From Pohlia nutans (lineage: Eukaryota; Streptophyta; Bryopsida; Bryales; Mniaceae), in contig CM040092.1 of the NCBI GenBank assembly GCA_022496805.1, forward strand, positions 131,555-195,554: a stretch of DNA of 64,000 nucleotides, given 5' to 3'. A model generated the notes under the pieces. The model had not been told where the DNA came from. It saw only the letters and a program-made list of their open reading frames with translations, and made no database searches. Every line of letters starts with the position of its first letter. Position 1 is the stretch's first letter. Position numbers and translations under genes: made by a program. Shown here in pieces: positions 1 through 11,604 of the stretch.

Positions 1-123
1 GTTTTGTACATGGGTATTTTGATAACTTCACAACTCCAAATCGAAAAATGCTTTTTACATGAGATGCACATGGGAGTGCACATGGCACACCCCCTCAAGA
101 TTTTGTTCTTCAAACAACCCCAA

Positions 124-396
124 GGGGTGCACTGTACTAAACACGTACAAGTATATGTGAGTGCATAGAATGGGTATTAATTTGAATATTGTCGTATGAC
201 GTATACATACAAGAAACATATTTAGAGCTAAAAATATTGACGCATACTTACATTAAACATATATTTAGGCTCGTATTTAGGACAAAATAGACATGTATAC
301 AAAGATGTTTAGACATATAATCCCTTGTATATTAGGGGTTTCTAAAGGGGATCATGAACACATGTGATTCTCAAACATAATATAGAGTACACCCCC
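124..396. mobile_element. MITE family L, copy 1
   Basis: A non-coding element of about 270 bases bounded by inverted ends: GGGGTGCACTGTA on the left and TAGAGTACACCCCC on the right. A second copy with the same interior lies at 21229-21490, and the two align over nearly their whole length with scattered substitutions. Size, inverted ends and lack of coding capacity fit a miniature inverted-repeat transposable element. The superfamily is unknown because no clear target duplication can be read. Positions 1-123 and 397-485 hold nothing I can name. Confidence 0.6.
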
Positions 397-489
397 AATC
401 AACGAAGTCCCATTCACAACAGATGTGAAATTATATCAAGAAAGCATCGAGCAATGATCAAATACTGGCCTCATGCACTAAGGGGTTAA

Positions 490-799
490 CCCCTAAACGT
501 CCCAGCGTCCAAAAACTGGATCACGAACAGATTCAAAGCCTTGTAACTTTCTCATACAATCTCGGATGACTTTCATCCAAGTCACCATTGCAAGCCTATT
601 AAATTCTCTACCAATTAAAGTAAATCTCTTGTAATGGAGAGATGTTGATAATATTGGAGAGGCTTCCAAATGCAAGTATGGCAAATTTGTTAGGTAGATT
701 TTATGCTTGCATGTACACCTCATATACATTTGAGCCATGCTAATATCTATTTTTGAGGCTAGCATTTACTTGTGTTCAAAGGATTGGTATGTTTAGGGG
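490..799 (+). mobile_element. TTAA-bounded MITE, family pbA copy 1
   Basis: The element starts CCCCTAAACGTCC and ends GTATGTTTAGGGG, with TTAA immediately outside both ends (486-489 and 800-803). Inside the left end are a small hairpin-like motif (GCGTCCA...CTGGA) and a second near-palindrome around GGATGACTTTCATCC; both recur in related elements. A second copy at 33708-34029 is inserted inside another element, and a truncated third copy lies at 53664-53837. There is no coding capacity. The TTAA target and CCC ends resemble piggyBac elements; this assignment is inferred from the ends alone. Confidence 0.7.
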
Positions 800-803
800 T
801 TAA

Positions 804-1207
804 CCCCTAAAGGATGTTGGAGTATTTTATACGATGGTACTATCAGCATACAAGTGATGCTAAGGGGTGTAAAAGTGTGAATTTGGAGGGGAGATTTTTT
901 GAGGAGGTGCGTATCCGTGCACTGTGCATATGGTGATTTTCAAGAGCATTTCCATCCATTGTGTGATCATAAAACAATCATGTATTTTCCTAGTACACGA
1001 CTCAAAATACGTAGAAAACGCCCTTTGAGTAGCCATATCTCTTTTTCCGCATCACATATTATTACATAATTTTTTTGTATATTTAGCTCCCATTCGAAGC
1101 TCCATTTTTCATATTTGCAGTTTCTATCAATACCATAGTCTTCGTGATGAAATACCATGTGGTAGAACACTTGCAACCCTTTTTGACATGCAACCTCCTT
1201 TTAGGGG
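804..1207 (+). mobile_element. TTAA-bounded MITE, family pbB
   Basis: Between TTAA at 800-803 (shared with pbA) and TTAA at 1208-1211 (shared with pbC). The left end CCCCTAAAGGATGTTG matches the inverse of the right end (CAACCTCCTTTTAGGGG read backwards) with one indel and one or two mismatches. No other copy was found in this window. It is AT-rich and has no plausible coding sequence. Confidence 0.6.
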
Positions 1208-1211
1208 TTAA

Positions 1212-1792
1212 CCCCTAAACGTCTGAGCGTCCAGAAAGTGGACGACTAACAGATTCAAACCCTTCTCACGTTCTCATCAATGCTTGGATGAAAGTCATCC
1301 AATTTTTTGGAGATTCTTCGTCAAGTTGTTGTCCTATCTAATGGTTGGATTTAGTCATACTTGATTACATATTTTTCTAAAATTACAAATGTAGAAGTAT
1401 GTCAAGTCGTTGACCAAGCCAAAATTGCATTGACTGTAGTTCAAAAGTGGCCTTGCAAAAATGAGGTCAAAGGATTTAAGGAACACAAACATTTCAAAGA
1501 ATCACTATGTTTAAGAGTATCTCATTTCAAACTCATTCCAACAAATTTTACTCAAAAAATATTAAAATTTTGTTTGTAATCAAATTTAGAAGGAATTTCA
1601 AATTTTAACTTTCAAATTTTATGATATAATATTGGTGATAGTATTAGTGAATCGAACCGTACGGATGGAATCTAAAATTCAAAATCTAGAACTTTCATTT
1701 GCATATCAATTCCAAAGTATTCTTCTAAATAGTAGTTTATGATGATTTTTCTCAAACTGTCAATTCCAGGGACACCCTGGTACGTTTAGGGG
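1212..1792 (+). mobile_element. TTAA-bounded MITE, family pbC copy 1
   Basis: An uninterrupted element with perfect 11-base inverted ends, CCCCTAAACGT and ACGTTTAGGGG, flanked by TTAA at 1208-1211 and 1793-1796. The subterminal motif GCGTCCAGAAAGTGGACG forms a hairpin, and TTGGATGAAAGTCATCCAA (about 1273) is a second near-palindrome. A diverged inverted copy lies at 33395-34256 and a 5' fragment near 46930. This copy carries an intact internal TTAA at 1476-1479, the exact site where the inverted copy is interrupted by a pbA element, so it serves as the empty-site reference. Confidence 0.75.
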
Positions 1793-1796
1793 TTAA

Positions 1797-2021
1797 CCCT
1801 TAAAGGTCCAAGGAGCCCTTTCCGACCAGTATAATACACCAATACTCCATTGTATTTGGTATAGTTCCACACCTCCTATGGGTTTAAAATCAAAAGTGAA
1901 GTTAAAATTCACGTCAACATGATTTTAATGAGCTACTGGGGTCTCAATTTGGAACTTTCTATTTACAACAAATGTGAAATATACGCCAACGTACATACTA
2001 TCCCCATCAGCCCTTTAAGGG
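1797..2021 (+). mobile_element. TTAA-bounded MITE, family pbD copy 1
   Basis: A 225-base element with ends CCCTTAAAGG and CCCTTTAAGGG (inverted), bounded by TTAA at 1793-1796 and 2022-2025. A second copy in reverse orientation lies at about 38531-38740 and matches over almost the whole length. It is the fourth consecutive element in a chain whose members share single TTAA boundaries. Confidence 0.7.
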
Positions 2022-2025
2022 TTAA

Positions 2026-3896
2026 GCATTAGAAAACCTTTGGGCTCTCTACAAGGCCCCCTGGCTTTTTACTCTCCATGTGAAGGACGGTGCCATACAA
2101 ATGGCAAAGTACCAAGCTTGAATGTTCAGCATTACTGAATACGTGGAGGGTTAGGTAGGAAGTGCAGGGGTGCAACCAATCACTGCAGGGCAAAGTGTGT
2201 TGACCTGGAACGCCGTGATCGTGAGGTACCAGGCACGGCAGATCGAAGTGGAGTCCAGAAATAAATTAATGTTAGAAACAAATGAGCAGTGCTAGCGTGC
2301 TTCGGATCAGATAGAGGCAACTTATTCTAATGTCTAATTGCAACATCATATGCCATCTCACAGTGCAACATCATGAATGGGAGTGGAGAAATACTGGAGT
2401 AGGCTGGAGAAATACTTGGGTAGCCAGAAACTCACTTGGCTAGGCTCTGAAGTTGAGCCCTCTAAATGTGACAAGCAGTCCTTGGATCTTGAATCCATTG
2501 CCGTGGTTGATGGATCTATTTCTGAGTCTCCAGCATAGCCCAGAGTCTCTTCTTTGTGGGACTCATCGTATATTAACAAGCAGCTAGTCGTGTAGTCTCT
2601 GTCTTAGTATTTACCCTAGGTTTACTTTTATGGCTTGTTTATATTGTTCAACCCTGTAACTCCTGGAAACAAAGTGTTTTCATATTCTCTCTCCTAGTGG
2701 GTCAAAGACAATAAAGTCATTTTTTCCTTACTAACCAATGGAGATGCTAAAACTCATGTTGAGCTTGACAAGTGTACGGGATCAGATAACTAAAATATGT
2801 TCTACTGAATGCTCTTGGGGGTTTGGGAACAAGTGCTTGAAAATTTAGATGTTCTGAACTGGAAGATCTTGGGGGTTGAGGAGCAAAAACGTTAGAAAAG
2901 AAAAGCTCTGAACTGGACCTTCGAGGTTGGAGACGACCGTGGTTGGACTCTTGACCGGAAAATTTACTGTAGGTTTGTAACCATCTGTATGACTACGTTC
3001 TGTATGAAATTAATGCTAAGCAATATCATAGTGGCGCAGGGAAACCCAACATTATACACAAACATTGCATAGAAACAATCCATGACATGCTCTCATTGCA
3101 CAAGTGCAGGTAGGCACCTCAACAAGAGTAAAGGCAGCCAAGAAGAAATGAAGGAACGGATGTCTAAGGAATTTTGTGAGTGACCACACATTAAACATGG
3201 CCTAAATCGAAATGAGATGACCCACAACAGGCCGTAAGCAGGCTAAGGTACAACACGGACGTTCTGGACGTTGTTTGATTAGACTTCAGCTCAAACGCAT
3301 CTGCGTTCACATGAGCATCCGAGATGTTTGTTGGAACGTCCACAGAGACGTCCCAAGATGATGCACTTTGTTGTCCCAACTGTGAGGCATGATCAATGAA
3401 CGCAGTGGAGGACCAGGGTTCCGCGTTTATGCAAATTTGGAACGTACTTTGGATATATAGCTCGAGCTCGTACTGTAAATGCTAATGCCATTGATCGTAA
3501 AAATCTTTTGAACCACATGCATTGTTGGGTTGTTGAATATATGCAGACTTGGACGATCACAGATGATACTTTACATCTTAGGGGAGCACTGATAGCAAGC
3601 GGCTGACATTGGAGCGAGGCGAATGCACTCGTCGGGATGTGACTAAAGTAAATGCAGTGCGCGGAGAGGTCAAAAGCAAGCGAGGCCGAGGAAGACACAC
3701 CCACGACCGCACGACCATGTAGGCCATTCATGCAATTCGTGGGTCCGCAATAGATGTATGTGTTTTCGTAGTATGTATAGATGTAGAGTTTGTGCAGTTT
3801 GAGCTCTGATGTTATAATATGTTATGCATATGCAATGGGAATACGTATTTGTGACTGTCAGCCCTAAATCCGATGTACATGTGGAATACTATGTAT
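2026..3896. other. Intergenic, no gene recognised
   Basis: I see no gene here. The short reading frames have no recognisable domains, splice structure or protein-like composition. The stretch around 2900-3050 ends in a sequence faintly like a retrotransposon primer-binding site (TGGCGCAGGG near 3032), but I found no matching LTR pair. Composition becomes less AT-rich after about 3.2 kb as the satellite region approaches. Confidence 0.4.
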
Positions 3897-4450
3897 AGTG
3901 ACTTGTGCATACTCTTTGAGACGAGTAGGTGTTCCGAATGATGTCTTCTATAACATGTGGAACATCACGTGGAGATGTTGGGAGGGACGTTCGCGATACC
4001 AACGTGGATGTTCGCATAGTGACGTGTGCATGCTCGGTGAGACGAGTGGGTGTTCATGATGGTGTCTTCTATAACATGACAACATCACAGTGGATTTTAG
4101 GAGAGACATCCGAGATAACAACGTCGACGTTTGCATAGTGACGTGTCCATGCTGAAGAAGACTAGTGGGTGTACTGAATGATGTCTTCTATAACATGTGG
4201 AACATCACATGGGGATGTTGGGAGGGACGTCCACAATAACAATGTCGATGTTCGTATAGTGACGTGTGCATGCTCTGTGGGACGAGTGGGTGTTCATGAT
4301 GATGTCTTGTATAACATGTACAACATCATAGTGGATGTTGGGAGAGACGTCTGAGATAACTTCGGGACATTCGCATAGTCACGTGTGCATGCTGAGTGAG
4401 ACAACAGGGTATTCATCATGATGTCTTCTACAACATGTAGAACATCCTCT
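3897..4450. repeat. 120-base satellite with A/B dimer structure
   Basis: A unit beginning near AGTGACGTGTGCATGCT recurs at 3897, 4018, 4137, 4258 and 4377. The spacings alternate 121, 119, 121, 119 bases. Odd units carry GTGGAACATCACRTGG with GGGAGGGACGT; even units carry an ACAACATCA version with GAGAGACRTC. The real period is therefore a 240-base dimer of diverged A and B monomers, present about two and a quarter times. The short frames running through it are artefacts of the periodicity. Confidence 0.85.
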
Positions 4451-5289
4451 TAAACGTGGACAATTTCACCATGTTCGGACAACCATGTCCGAAGAGATGT
4501 CAACACACACGCGCATAAATTCGTGGAGACATCTGCCATGTCATTAGCAATGCATAGGTGCACGGGACACAAACGCATAGTAGTCATACTTGATGTTGGC
4601 AGCGACGTCCATATGGACATGGCCAAATCAACTATCATATCGACTGTGACATTGGGTATGTCCGCATAAACGTTCAATCAAACATACTACGCGTTGGTGC
4701 AAACATTGCGTACACCACTCTGTCAATGCGCGATGTTTCAAGAAACACATCCATGTCACGTGGGACGTCCAAATGAACACCCTCCTGATTCAAAAACCGC
4801 CCAAAAGTCTGCTAATGAGGCATGCCACGTCATCTTTTGGCAGGTCCACGTTGGATTTTCGAGCCGCCACGTCATATTTTGGAGGGACCACGCCGTCTGC
4901 TACATCACCATGGGGCCGGATGAAATCCATCGCCATGTGGCACTGCAGGTCATTGTACTGATGATGTGGACTCAACGTGGCACCCACGTGGCACAATTTT
5001 TGGCCTCCCAAATTCATGTCTAGACACGCATGCTACAGAAAACACGCGGATGTTTTTTTGAATGTCTTCACTGAATTCTTCGTGTCTCGGATGTATTTAT
5101 GTTTCTTGGATATCCCGATGCATGTCCACATGTTAATCGCCATGTTCACAGAGATGTCAAAAAAAACCCGGGTTTCTTATAGTGCAGGTGAAATTGTTTG
5201 CAGTAAACAAGTGATCCGCCGCAGGTGATTCTTTTCCGTATAACTAGATACCGACGGTGAGCTCCAGGAAATGGAGCAGAAGACCATAG
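4451..5289. other. Intergenic, rich in CACGT motifs, short direct repeat
   Basis: No gene was found. The stretch 4690-5010 is unusually rich in ACGTGG and CCACGT cores. It also contains two adjacent copies of a segment of about 27 bases, starting at about 4826 and 4865 (GCCACGTCATCTTTTGG and GCCACGTCATATTTTGG). The sequence grades out of the 120-base satellite and shares its GACGT-rich composition, so it may be decayed satellite or the end of a larger transposon. Confidence 0.35.
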
Positions 5290-5540
5290 GCGCCACCTTC
5301 TTAGGGTTTCTGGAAAGGAGGAGAAACTAGGGTTTTTGGAAGGGAGGAAAACTAGGGTTTTCTTATCAGAGCTTCTGATCAAGATTCTTTGCCTGTAGTT
5401 TCTTATCATGTTTTCTGAAAGAGAGTGAGAAATTAGGGTTTTTTTATCAGAACTTTTTATCATAATTCTTTGCCTGTAGATTCTTATCTGTTAGTGTTTC
5501 TGAAAGGGAGGAGAAATTAAGGTATTCTTATTAGTGTTTT
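5290..5540. repeat. Imperfect tandem repeat, about 80-base unit
   Basis: Units containing AGGAGAAACTAGGGTTT, then TTCTTATCAGA, then ATTCTTTGCCTGTAG recur about three times with a period near 78-80 bases and moderate divergence. There is no coding signal; the one long reverse-strand frame through it simply follows the repeat. Confidence 0.6.
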
Positions 5541-6954
5541 TGTTGCTCTGGTTCTTGGTTGCAGAGAGATGAAGCTTAAGTTTTCTCTTTGTTGCAGTCA
5601 CGATGTGGAGAGTTGTAGCGGGAATCCCTGAGACCCATTAGTGTGATTTTAATGAGAGAATTATTGTAAAGTATTGTGGGATCTTGTCACAATGGTGCCA
5701 GGCTTTTTTTGGTTTTTTTTCAATTTTGGCTTAAGTTTATTTTTGACACATGGCACCCTTGAAGGGTCCATGTGGCACCAAATTAAATTAGGAGGAGAAA
5801 TTTTTAATGTGAATGGCTCAATGTGATAAAATTGCACACTATGACATTATGAGGCCAAAATATATGTTTGAGGCCAATATATATGTGATTGACAGTCACA
5901 ATTTGGTTTCAAAATATGTTTGCAAATTGCAATATCATGGCGGTCGTTCTTGCCGCAACGTGCTGCCTAGAAGGAGAACAATAATTTTTGTACTAGTGAA
6001 GTGAGTGAACAATAACAAAATAATCACATCAACAAGATAAAAGCCTATAATTTCTTGAAGATGTCTTCATTTCCAACAGGCTATTAGAGTCATCCGGAAA
6101 CAGAACTGGTTTTCAAGTGGAGTTCAAGTGGAATTCTCTTCCTATAATTATAATTTTTGACAAGCATTGTTCATGAATAGTTTTCATGGTCAGAGCTCTT
6201 GGCTTGGGGGAACGTGTGGGAACTCTCTTTTAGTATTGGGGAGGTCACGACTTCCACACCCCAGGGTGGTGCAGGGCCTTGCTTTAAATTATTCTTCAAC
6301 TCACCATAGACTAGTTTTGCAATCTTTTTGAACTCAAAACGAGTTTAAGGTGAATTTAAGGTTTCTTTCCACTTTGAGACACTCATTTCGGTTAACTCTA
6401 TTGATCATCTTATTCCTGCACACACATATGCTTTGTAGCTGCTGTAAGTGCGGCATCTCATCTCCCTTTCATATGTCACCATTAAACCCTAAATCCTTTA
6501 GGGTTTACGAATCAGAAAACAGGGATGCGAAAAAAAAAAAGACCAAGTAAGGCTTTTGGCTTGCCAGAGATTCTCGTATCTCAAATAGTGACACCCCAAA
6601 AATAGTCATCCCCCCATACAAAAGCAGAAGCTACAGCCCCAATAAACTAAGAGGAGTTGCAGGCAGGCAGGCCGTATGATTGCCGCACTCATCTCGTAAT
6701 CATTCTGACCCCCTCTCGACCCGCCCTCCGTCCTCAGGGGTGAGGAAGTTAATAAGTTAGGCTATGTAACAACAACAACAACAACAACTGATGTTCATGT
6801 AAGGGCCAGGAGTTCTGTTTGCCGCTCCCTTCCTCACTTCCTCTCGGCTGCTCCTGCTCTTCTGTCCTTCGGGAGCTTCGCGCGCTCCCGCTGGTTTCGC
6901 TGCTGCTGCTGCTGCGGCTGCGTGCGCGTTTTGGTGGTGCCTCCCCCCCCACCA
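5541..6954. other. Intergenic and upstream region of the Arf-GAP gene
   Basis: No separate gene is seen. The part from about 6180 to 6420 shares short stretches (GGGGGAACGTGT, TTCGGTTAACTCTATTG) with 35045-35215, suggesting a dispersed repeat of unknown class. The last 300 bases turn GC-rich with CAA and GCT trinucleotide runs (6767-6788, 6897-6916), as expected for the promoter and 5' leader of the downstream gene. Confidence 0.35.
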
Positions 6955-9900
6955 ATGGCGTTCGATGAGGTGCTGGATCGGGATTTGCTTTTTCGAAAGA
7001 TGAAGACCAAGCCCGACAACAAGGTGCCCCACTTACCCCTCTCCCGCTGCTCCTCCTTCTTCTTCTTCTTCTTCTTCTTCTTCTTTTTGACTCTCTTGCT
7101 GTTGCATTTCTCCTGCATGTGCGACGTGGCTTGTCCGCTCATTGCTGTTGTAGTGGATTTTCTTATCACCTCCCGGGGCGCCTGCATCCCACTTTTCTCT
7201 CAAAATTAACGGTGAAACATTTGCGCCGATGAGTCTTCTGCGCAGCACTCTTGTCCCTAGTTGAGCTAGAATTTTGTATTGCTGCCTCTCGATTACTGGG
7301 AGTGAACTCTGTGGCTTGCATGCATGGGACTATCCTGAGCGGTCACTACGCAGGCACTTGGATTGTGGAAAAGTACCTTAGATCCTGCAAGAGAACCTTA
7401 GATCCTGCAAAAGTCCCCGCGTTGTATTGAGTGTAGCTAGGTTTGGGAATGTTTCTCCTGTGTCACCCTCTTACTCTGCACATAGAATCCAACGCGTCTC
7501 GCGTTTCGATCAGGGGATTCCCAGTTTCCGATTCAAGTCGAACCACGTTCGAAGGATGTGGCGTGCTGCGACTTCTCGAAGTTCTAGGTTGACTTTGTTC
7601 GGTAATGTAATGTAATGTGTTGTATTGTATGTTTCCAATCGTTAGCACTCTTGACTGGTAGATAGTGCACAACCCTCGGCAATACAAGGAAGACCCAAAG
7701 TCCCCTGCGGCGAGTAGGAGCCTGCAAGATCACATCATTCTACGGTTTCTCGCAAAATGAATGCTAGTGGGCATGAGTTGTTGTGGGTTCTGATTACTTC
7801 GATTGCCACCAACAGTGAAGGTAGTGCCAATGTTGGACATAGCAGACCAAACAACGCAACGCAGCCCGAGTCTGCACTTGCTGCGTTGTTTCCAAGCACT
7901 GCTAGATTAACAATTAGCGTGACAAAGGCGGGTGCTCGCAAACCCAGCGAGCGAGCGAAGACGTCTGTTGCCATGGCCTGTGGAGAATGCCAAGATCTCA
8001 TGTGAGCACCACGATGTGGGATTTAACTGAGCCTGGCCAGGTCATGGATTGTGCAGATATGTTTTGATTGTAACGCGAAGAATCCTACCTGGTCTTCTGT
8101 GACGTACGGTATTTTTATCTGTCTGGACTGCTCCGCCCTTCATCGCAGTCTGGGTGTGCATATCAGCTTTGTTAGGTATGTCTTCGTGCATATGCCGAAT
8201 CGTGAAGATTCATTGATGCATGCTTGCTTCTCCTCATCAATTAGTCGAGCCTAGCCTGCAGGAAGGAGGGTGTCTCTGAGCAGAGCAGTGCTTCTAACGG
8301 CTTGGATGGAGAAACATGCCCTAGGTCGACCACGCTGGACAGTTGGAACCAAGATCAGCTGAAGCTGATGAGTCTTGGTGGAAACGGGCGGGCGCGTTTG
8401 TTCTTCAAGCAGCATGGTTGGACGGATGGAGGCCGCATTGAGTCCAAATACGTTTCTCGAGTGGCCGACCTATACCGTCAGCTTCTAGCCAAGGAAGTGG
8501 CCAAAAGCGTGGCTGCTGGAGCGAGATTTGCGCAGCCTGCCTCTCCAGTGTCTGACAGACCCGCTCAGGGGGCCTTGTCCGCTGCGAACGAGTCCTTCTT
8601 TTTTGAGGAGCCGCAACCTCCCCGGCTCAAGCCTGTCGCTCCTGCCCCGGTTGCTCGTCCAGTGTCTAGTGGCCTCACCCGCAAGCCTGTATCGTCTTTT
8701 GGAGCTAAAAAGCTCCCATCCAGCAAAGTTGGGGGTGGTCTGGGCATACGCAAACTAACCACCAAGGTGCGCATGCCGTTTTCTGCAGGTGATCTGTATT
8801 CGGTCACGGCGGACTGTATTCCTGCATGCATGACTCATTATTTCTTTCTCGAAATTGATATCGTAGACCCATTACTCTGATTTCTTCTTCGATACTTCAC
8901 TTCACCCGAGTCTAGAAGTCCCTTCTGAATTACTGGTGGCGTGCATTCCATTTGGAGTATTAGTCCGTGCTTGTATATAATGGTGGATGTGTTTTGTTTT
9001 TATGGGCTTCCATATGCCATTCTCGCACCTCATAGCACTTGTTGATTGCTGCTGCAGCCCAGTGAAGGCCTTTATGATCAGAAGCCAGCCGACGTTGTAA
9101 CTGAACCACTTGCTCTAGCACCTCCCTCAGGAGGGATCATGCAGTCAGCCCCGCGAACCTCAAGGTTCGTTTACTCTGATGATTCGCTTCCAACGAGTGA
9201 ATCCCTCGGCAATTGCAACTCCAAGACCGGCCATGTTGCAGCCCCGTCTACTATTGCTGACTTTTTCGCTGAGTTTGGAGCATCTCCCATCAAACCATCT
9301 TATTCTAACGGACGTTCCAAGGCACAGGTATGCGTTTCATCTTGTGTCTGCTATTGACAATTCTTCAACAAACTTGCAGGAACGTGAAATTATTGCTCAG
9401 AATCAACGACGGAGCATACTGGTTCCTGCATGTTCCTCTGATAGTCACGATGTATAGAGAAGGCCATAAGGCAGAGTAGTCCAATCCAGCTTCTCGTCGG
9501 CGTGGCTTGCTAAAACCTCATGGAAAACGGTCTAGGCAGTTCCTTCAATTAAGAATACTTGAGTTAAGAGTTCAAACAAAGTCTCGTTCAACAAAACTGA
9601 GAACGTTTGAAACACATTTGCGTTGAACGCTAGAGCAACTTAATACTCACATGTTCTCATGTTATTTTATTTCTGTTGGCAGCCTGAAGACAGCTATGAA
9701 GCACAGAGAAAGTTTGCCAACGCCAAGTCCATCTCTTCCGCTCAGTACTTTGGCAACCAGGAGAAGAACGAGGACTCTAAGAATTCCGGCCGTTTACAGA
9801 AATTTGCTGTGAGTTTCTTAGTAAGACTGCACTAAAACACCTGTAGTCAAGAATATTCATGTATCCAACATACTTTGAGCTCCATGTTATGCTATCCTTC

Positions 9901-10690
9901 CTGATATAATGAGCAGTTGGAACATAAGTGTGCAATTGAGAACAACTTCTATAGTCAGTTTCATCTGGGACTTGGTTCTTGCTTTGTTACTAGAGAACCC
10001 TACGAAGATGATAATCACTATACCAGCCTGAACTGAACACTGTTGCATTTACAGAACTCCTCGGCTATATCAAGCGCTGACTACTTCGATAGTGAAGGAG
10101 GAGATACAGTTGGTGATTCTGCAATCGACCTGATAGCTGGCGAGATAATCTCCAAATTGTCCATGCAGGTAACAATACTACTACCACAGCTGTCACTGGC
10201 TGGCCCAAGTCGCTTGAGAAATTCTTTATACACGAGCGCCTCATACTTGGTGACACGCCTAATGAGTACGGGTTTGGCCCTCAAATGTAGTACAGGGAGT
10301 CTGGGTAGGGAGGATGAATGAATCATGCTGGTGGCGTCTTTGGTCAGGCGCTCATCTTTCTTCTGGTCTAACCTGGTTCAGCATTAGAGTTCTAACTACA
10401 GCAGGCAACCTCTTACTACTGACACTACCTTCAACAGATCTTCATGAGTGTTAGATAAGATTGGTATCATGCTGCGTAGGATTGCTCGTATTAGTTTTGT
10501 ATCCCTGAGATATTTCTGTCCCTGTGGCCCTTGGATACAAATTGCAAGAATTGCAAGGGCTAATAGGTGATCTGGTGGCCAGGCTTCACAGGATATGTCC
10601 GCGTTGAAAAGCCTTGCGGAAGAGACTGGGATGAAGCTTTCATCGTTTGCTTCCAGTTTTATTGCAGATATACAAGACAGTGTTAGCTAA
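6955..10690 (+). CDS. Arf GTPase-activating protein, AGD8/9/10-like
   Basis: Seven exons: 6955-7023, 8057-8175, 8325-8766, 9058-9327, 9683-9808, 10055-10168 and 10583-10690, giving 415 residues. All introns are GT-AG and every junction keeps frame. The N-terminal Arf-GAP domain shows a CX2CX16CX2C zinc finger (C25, C28, C45, C48) followed by the catalytic arginine R53 in ALHRSLGVH, then [10 protein letters not shown] and [12 protein letters not shown]. The low-complexity middle and the C-terminal blocks (NLYEQKP-like [26 protein letters not shown], and a final amphipathic SLAEETG segment) match the ArfGAP2/3-like plant AGD8, AGD9 and AGD10 proteins, about 400 residues long. Such proteins stimulate GTP hydrolysis by Arf on Golgi COPI membranes. 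The start fits the family N-terminus. A microsatellite lies in intron 1, which is about 1 kb long. Confidence 0.93.
7055..7084. repeat. (CTT)n microsatellite in Arf-GAP intron 1
   Basis: About ten CTT units lie 30 bases downstream of the first donor site of the Arf-GAP gene. The run is part of a pyrimidine-rich tract and is intronic. Confidence 0.85.
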
Positions 10691-11604
10691 ACGCACACAG
10701 CTCCCAATGCTGTACGGTTCTCTCACCAGTCAGTGAGAATAGAGCTTATTCAATGCTGGTGTAGCTTCCATGCATTCTTAATTGAACATGAGTTTGCCAG
10801 TCTTTTGAAGTGCCTCCAGTGCCTTCTGCTTGGTCAAACTTCTTACGTCAAGTGTAGAAACACAGCACATGTCCTGCATTTGATAAACGCACGTCTTCCT
10901 GAGTGACATTCTTGTGGTTCTTGTGGGCTGTGCAGATAGCAGATTTTAGCTTTTTGAAGTGAGAAGTACGATCGTCATCGCTGTTTCTTACATGACAAAA
11001 TAGATCGGGAAGCTTAATTCTTTGTCCTCAGCTTAGGTCAGCTCACGGCAACGTAGCCATGAATTGAGCTCATTTTAGTACGTCCATATTTGGAGGTGCA
11101 TTCCTGCGTACTGTAGCTGAAGATGCACATGCAGATCGTCGTGCCAGTCTTACATAGCATAATAGAGCACTGCAATGGAGCACCCTTTTGAAAACTGGAT
11201 CGAAAGAGAATTTTCATGTACATCCATTGTTCTAAGTAATGAAGGAATGCCATTTGTATTCCACGAATTTTGAGACTACTGTGTCATTGCCACATACACT
11301 TTGTTTCTAATTGTAACAAGACTCGTCCTATTGCAAAAGGGTGTTGTCTCCCATTGCTCTATTATGCCATTGCACTACAGATGAACCTGTATATTAATTG
11401 TGCCAATTCCTCATTGGGAAGTACAAGTAAATGGCTCCCCCCACTTGAATAAGGGCCGTACAAATCCACAAAATAGGAGAGAAGTTCACATTGGAGCGTA
11501 GACACATGAAGAACTGCACAGCTGAACAACATAGAAAGACCTATTCTTGCCCCTCTCATAATTGCACTTACTGGCACTTAGTAGATTACCAATTTATCCC
11601 CAAA
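10691..11604. other. 3' flank of the Arf-GAP gene
   Basis: The 3' untranslated and downstream sequence. I see no second gene; frames here are short and lack protein-like composition. Repeat-derived sequence begins at about 11.6 kb. Confidence 0.4.

Noticed and set aside
2590..3050. A possible LTR ending before a primer-binding-site-like TGGCGCAGGG
   Set aside because: No second LTR, no TG...CA boundaries and no gag or pol sequence were found nearby.
3929..4677. Several medium open frames on both strands through the 4-kb region
   Set aside because: They follow the periodicity of the 120-base satellite and change with it; composition is Thr, Ser and His-rich by repeat translation.
9379..9455. 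An extra coding exon of the Arf-GAP gene after CTTGCAG
   Set aside because: Joining exon 9058-9327 directly to 9683-9808 keeps frame and matches the family; the extra piece runs into a stop and has no counterpart. It could be a rare alternative exon.
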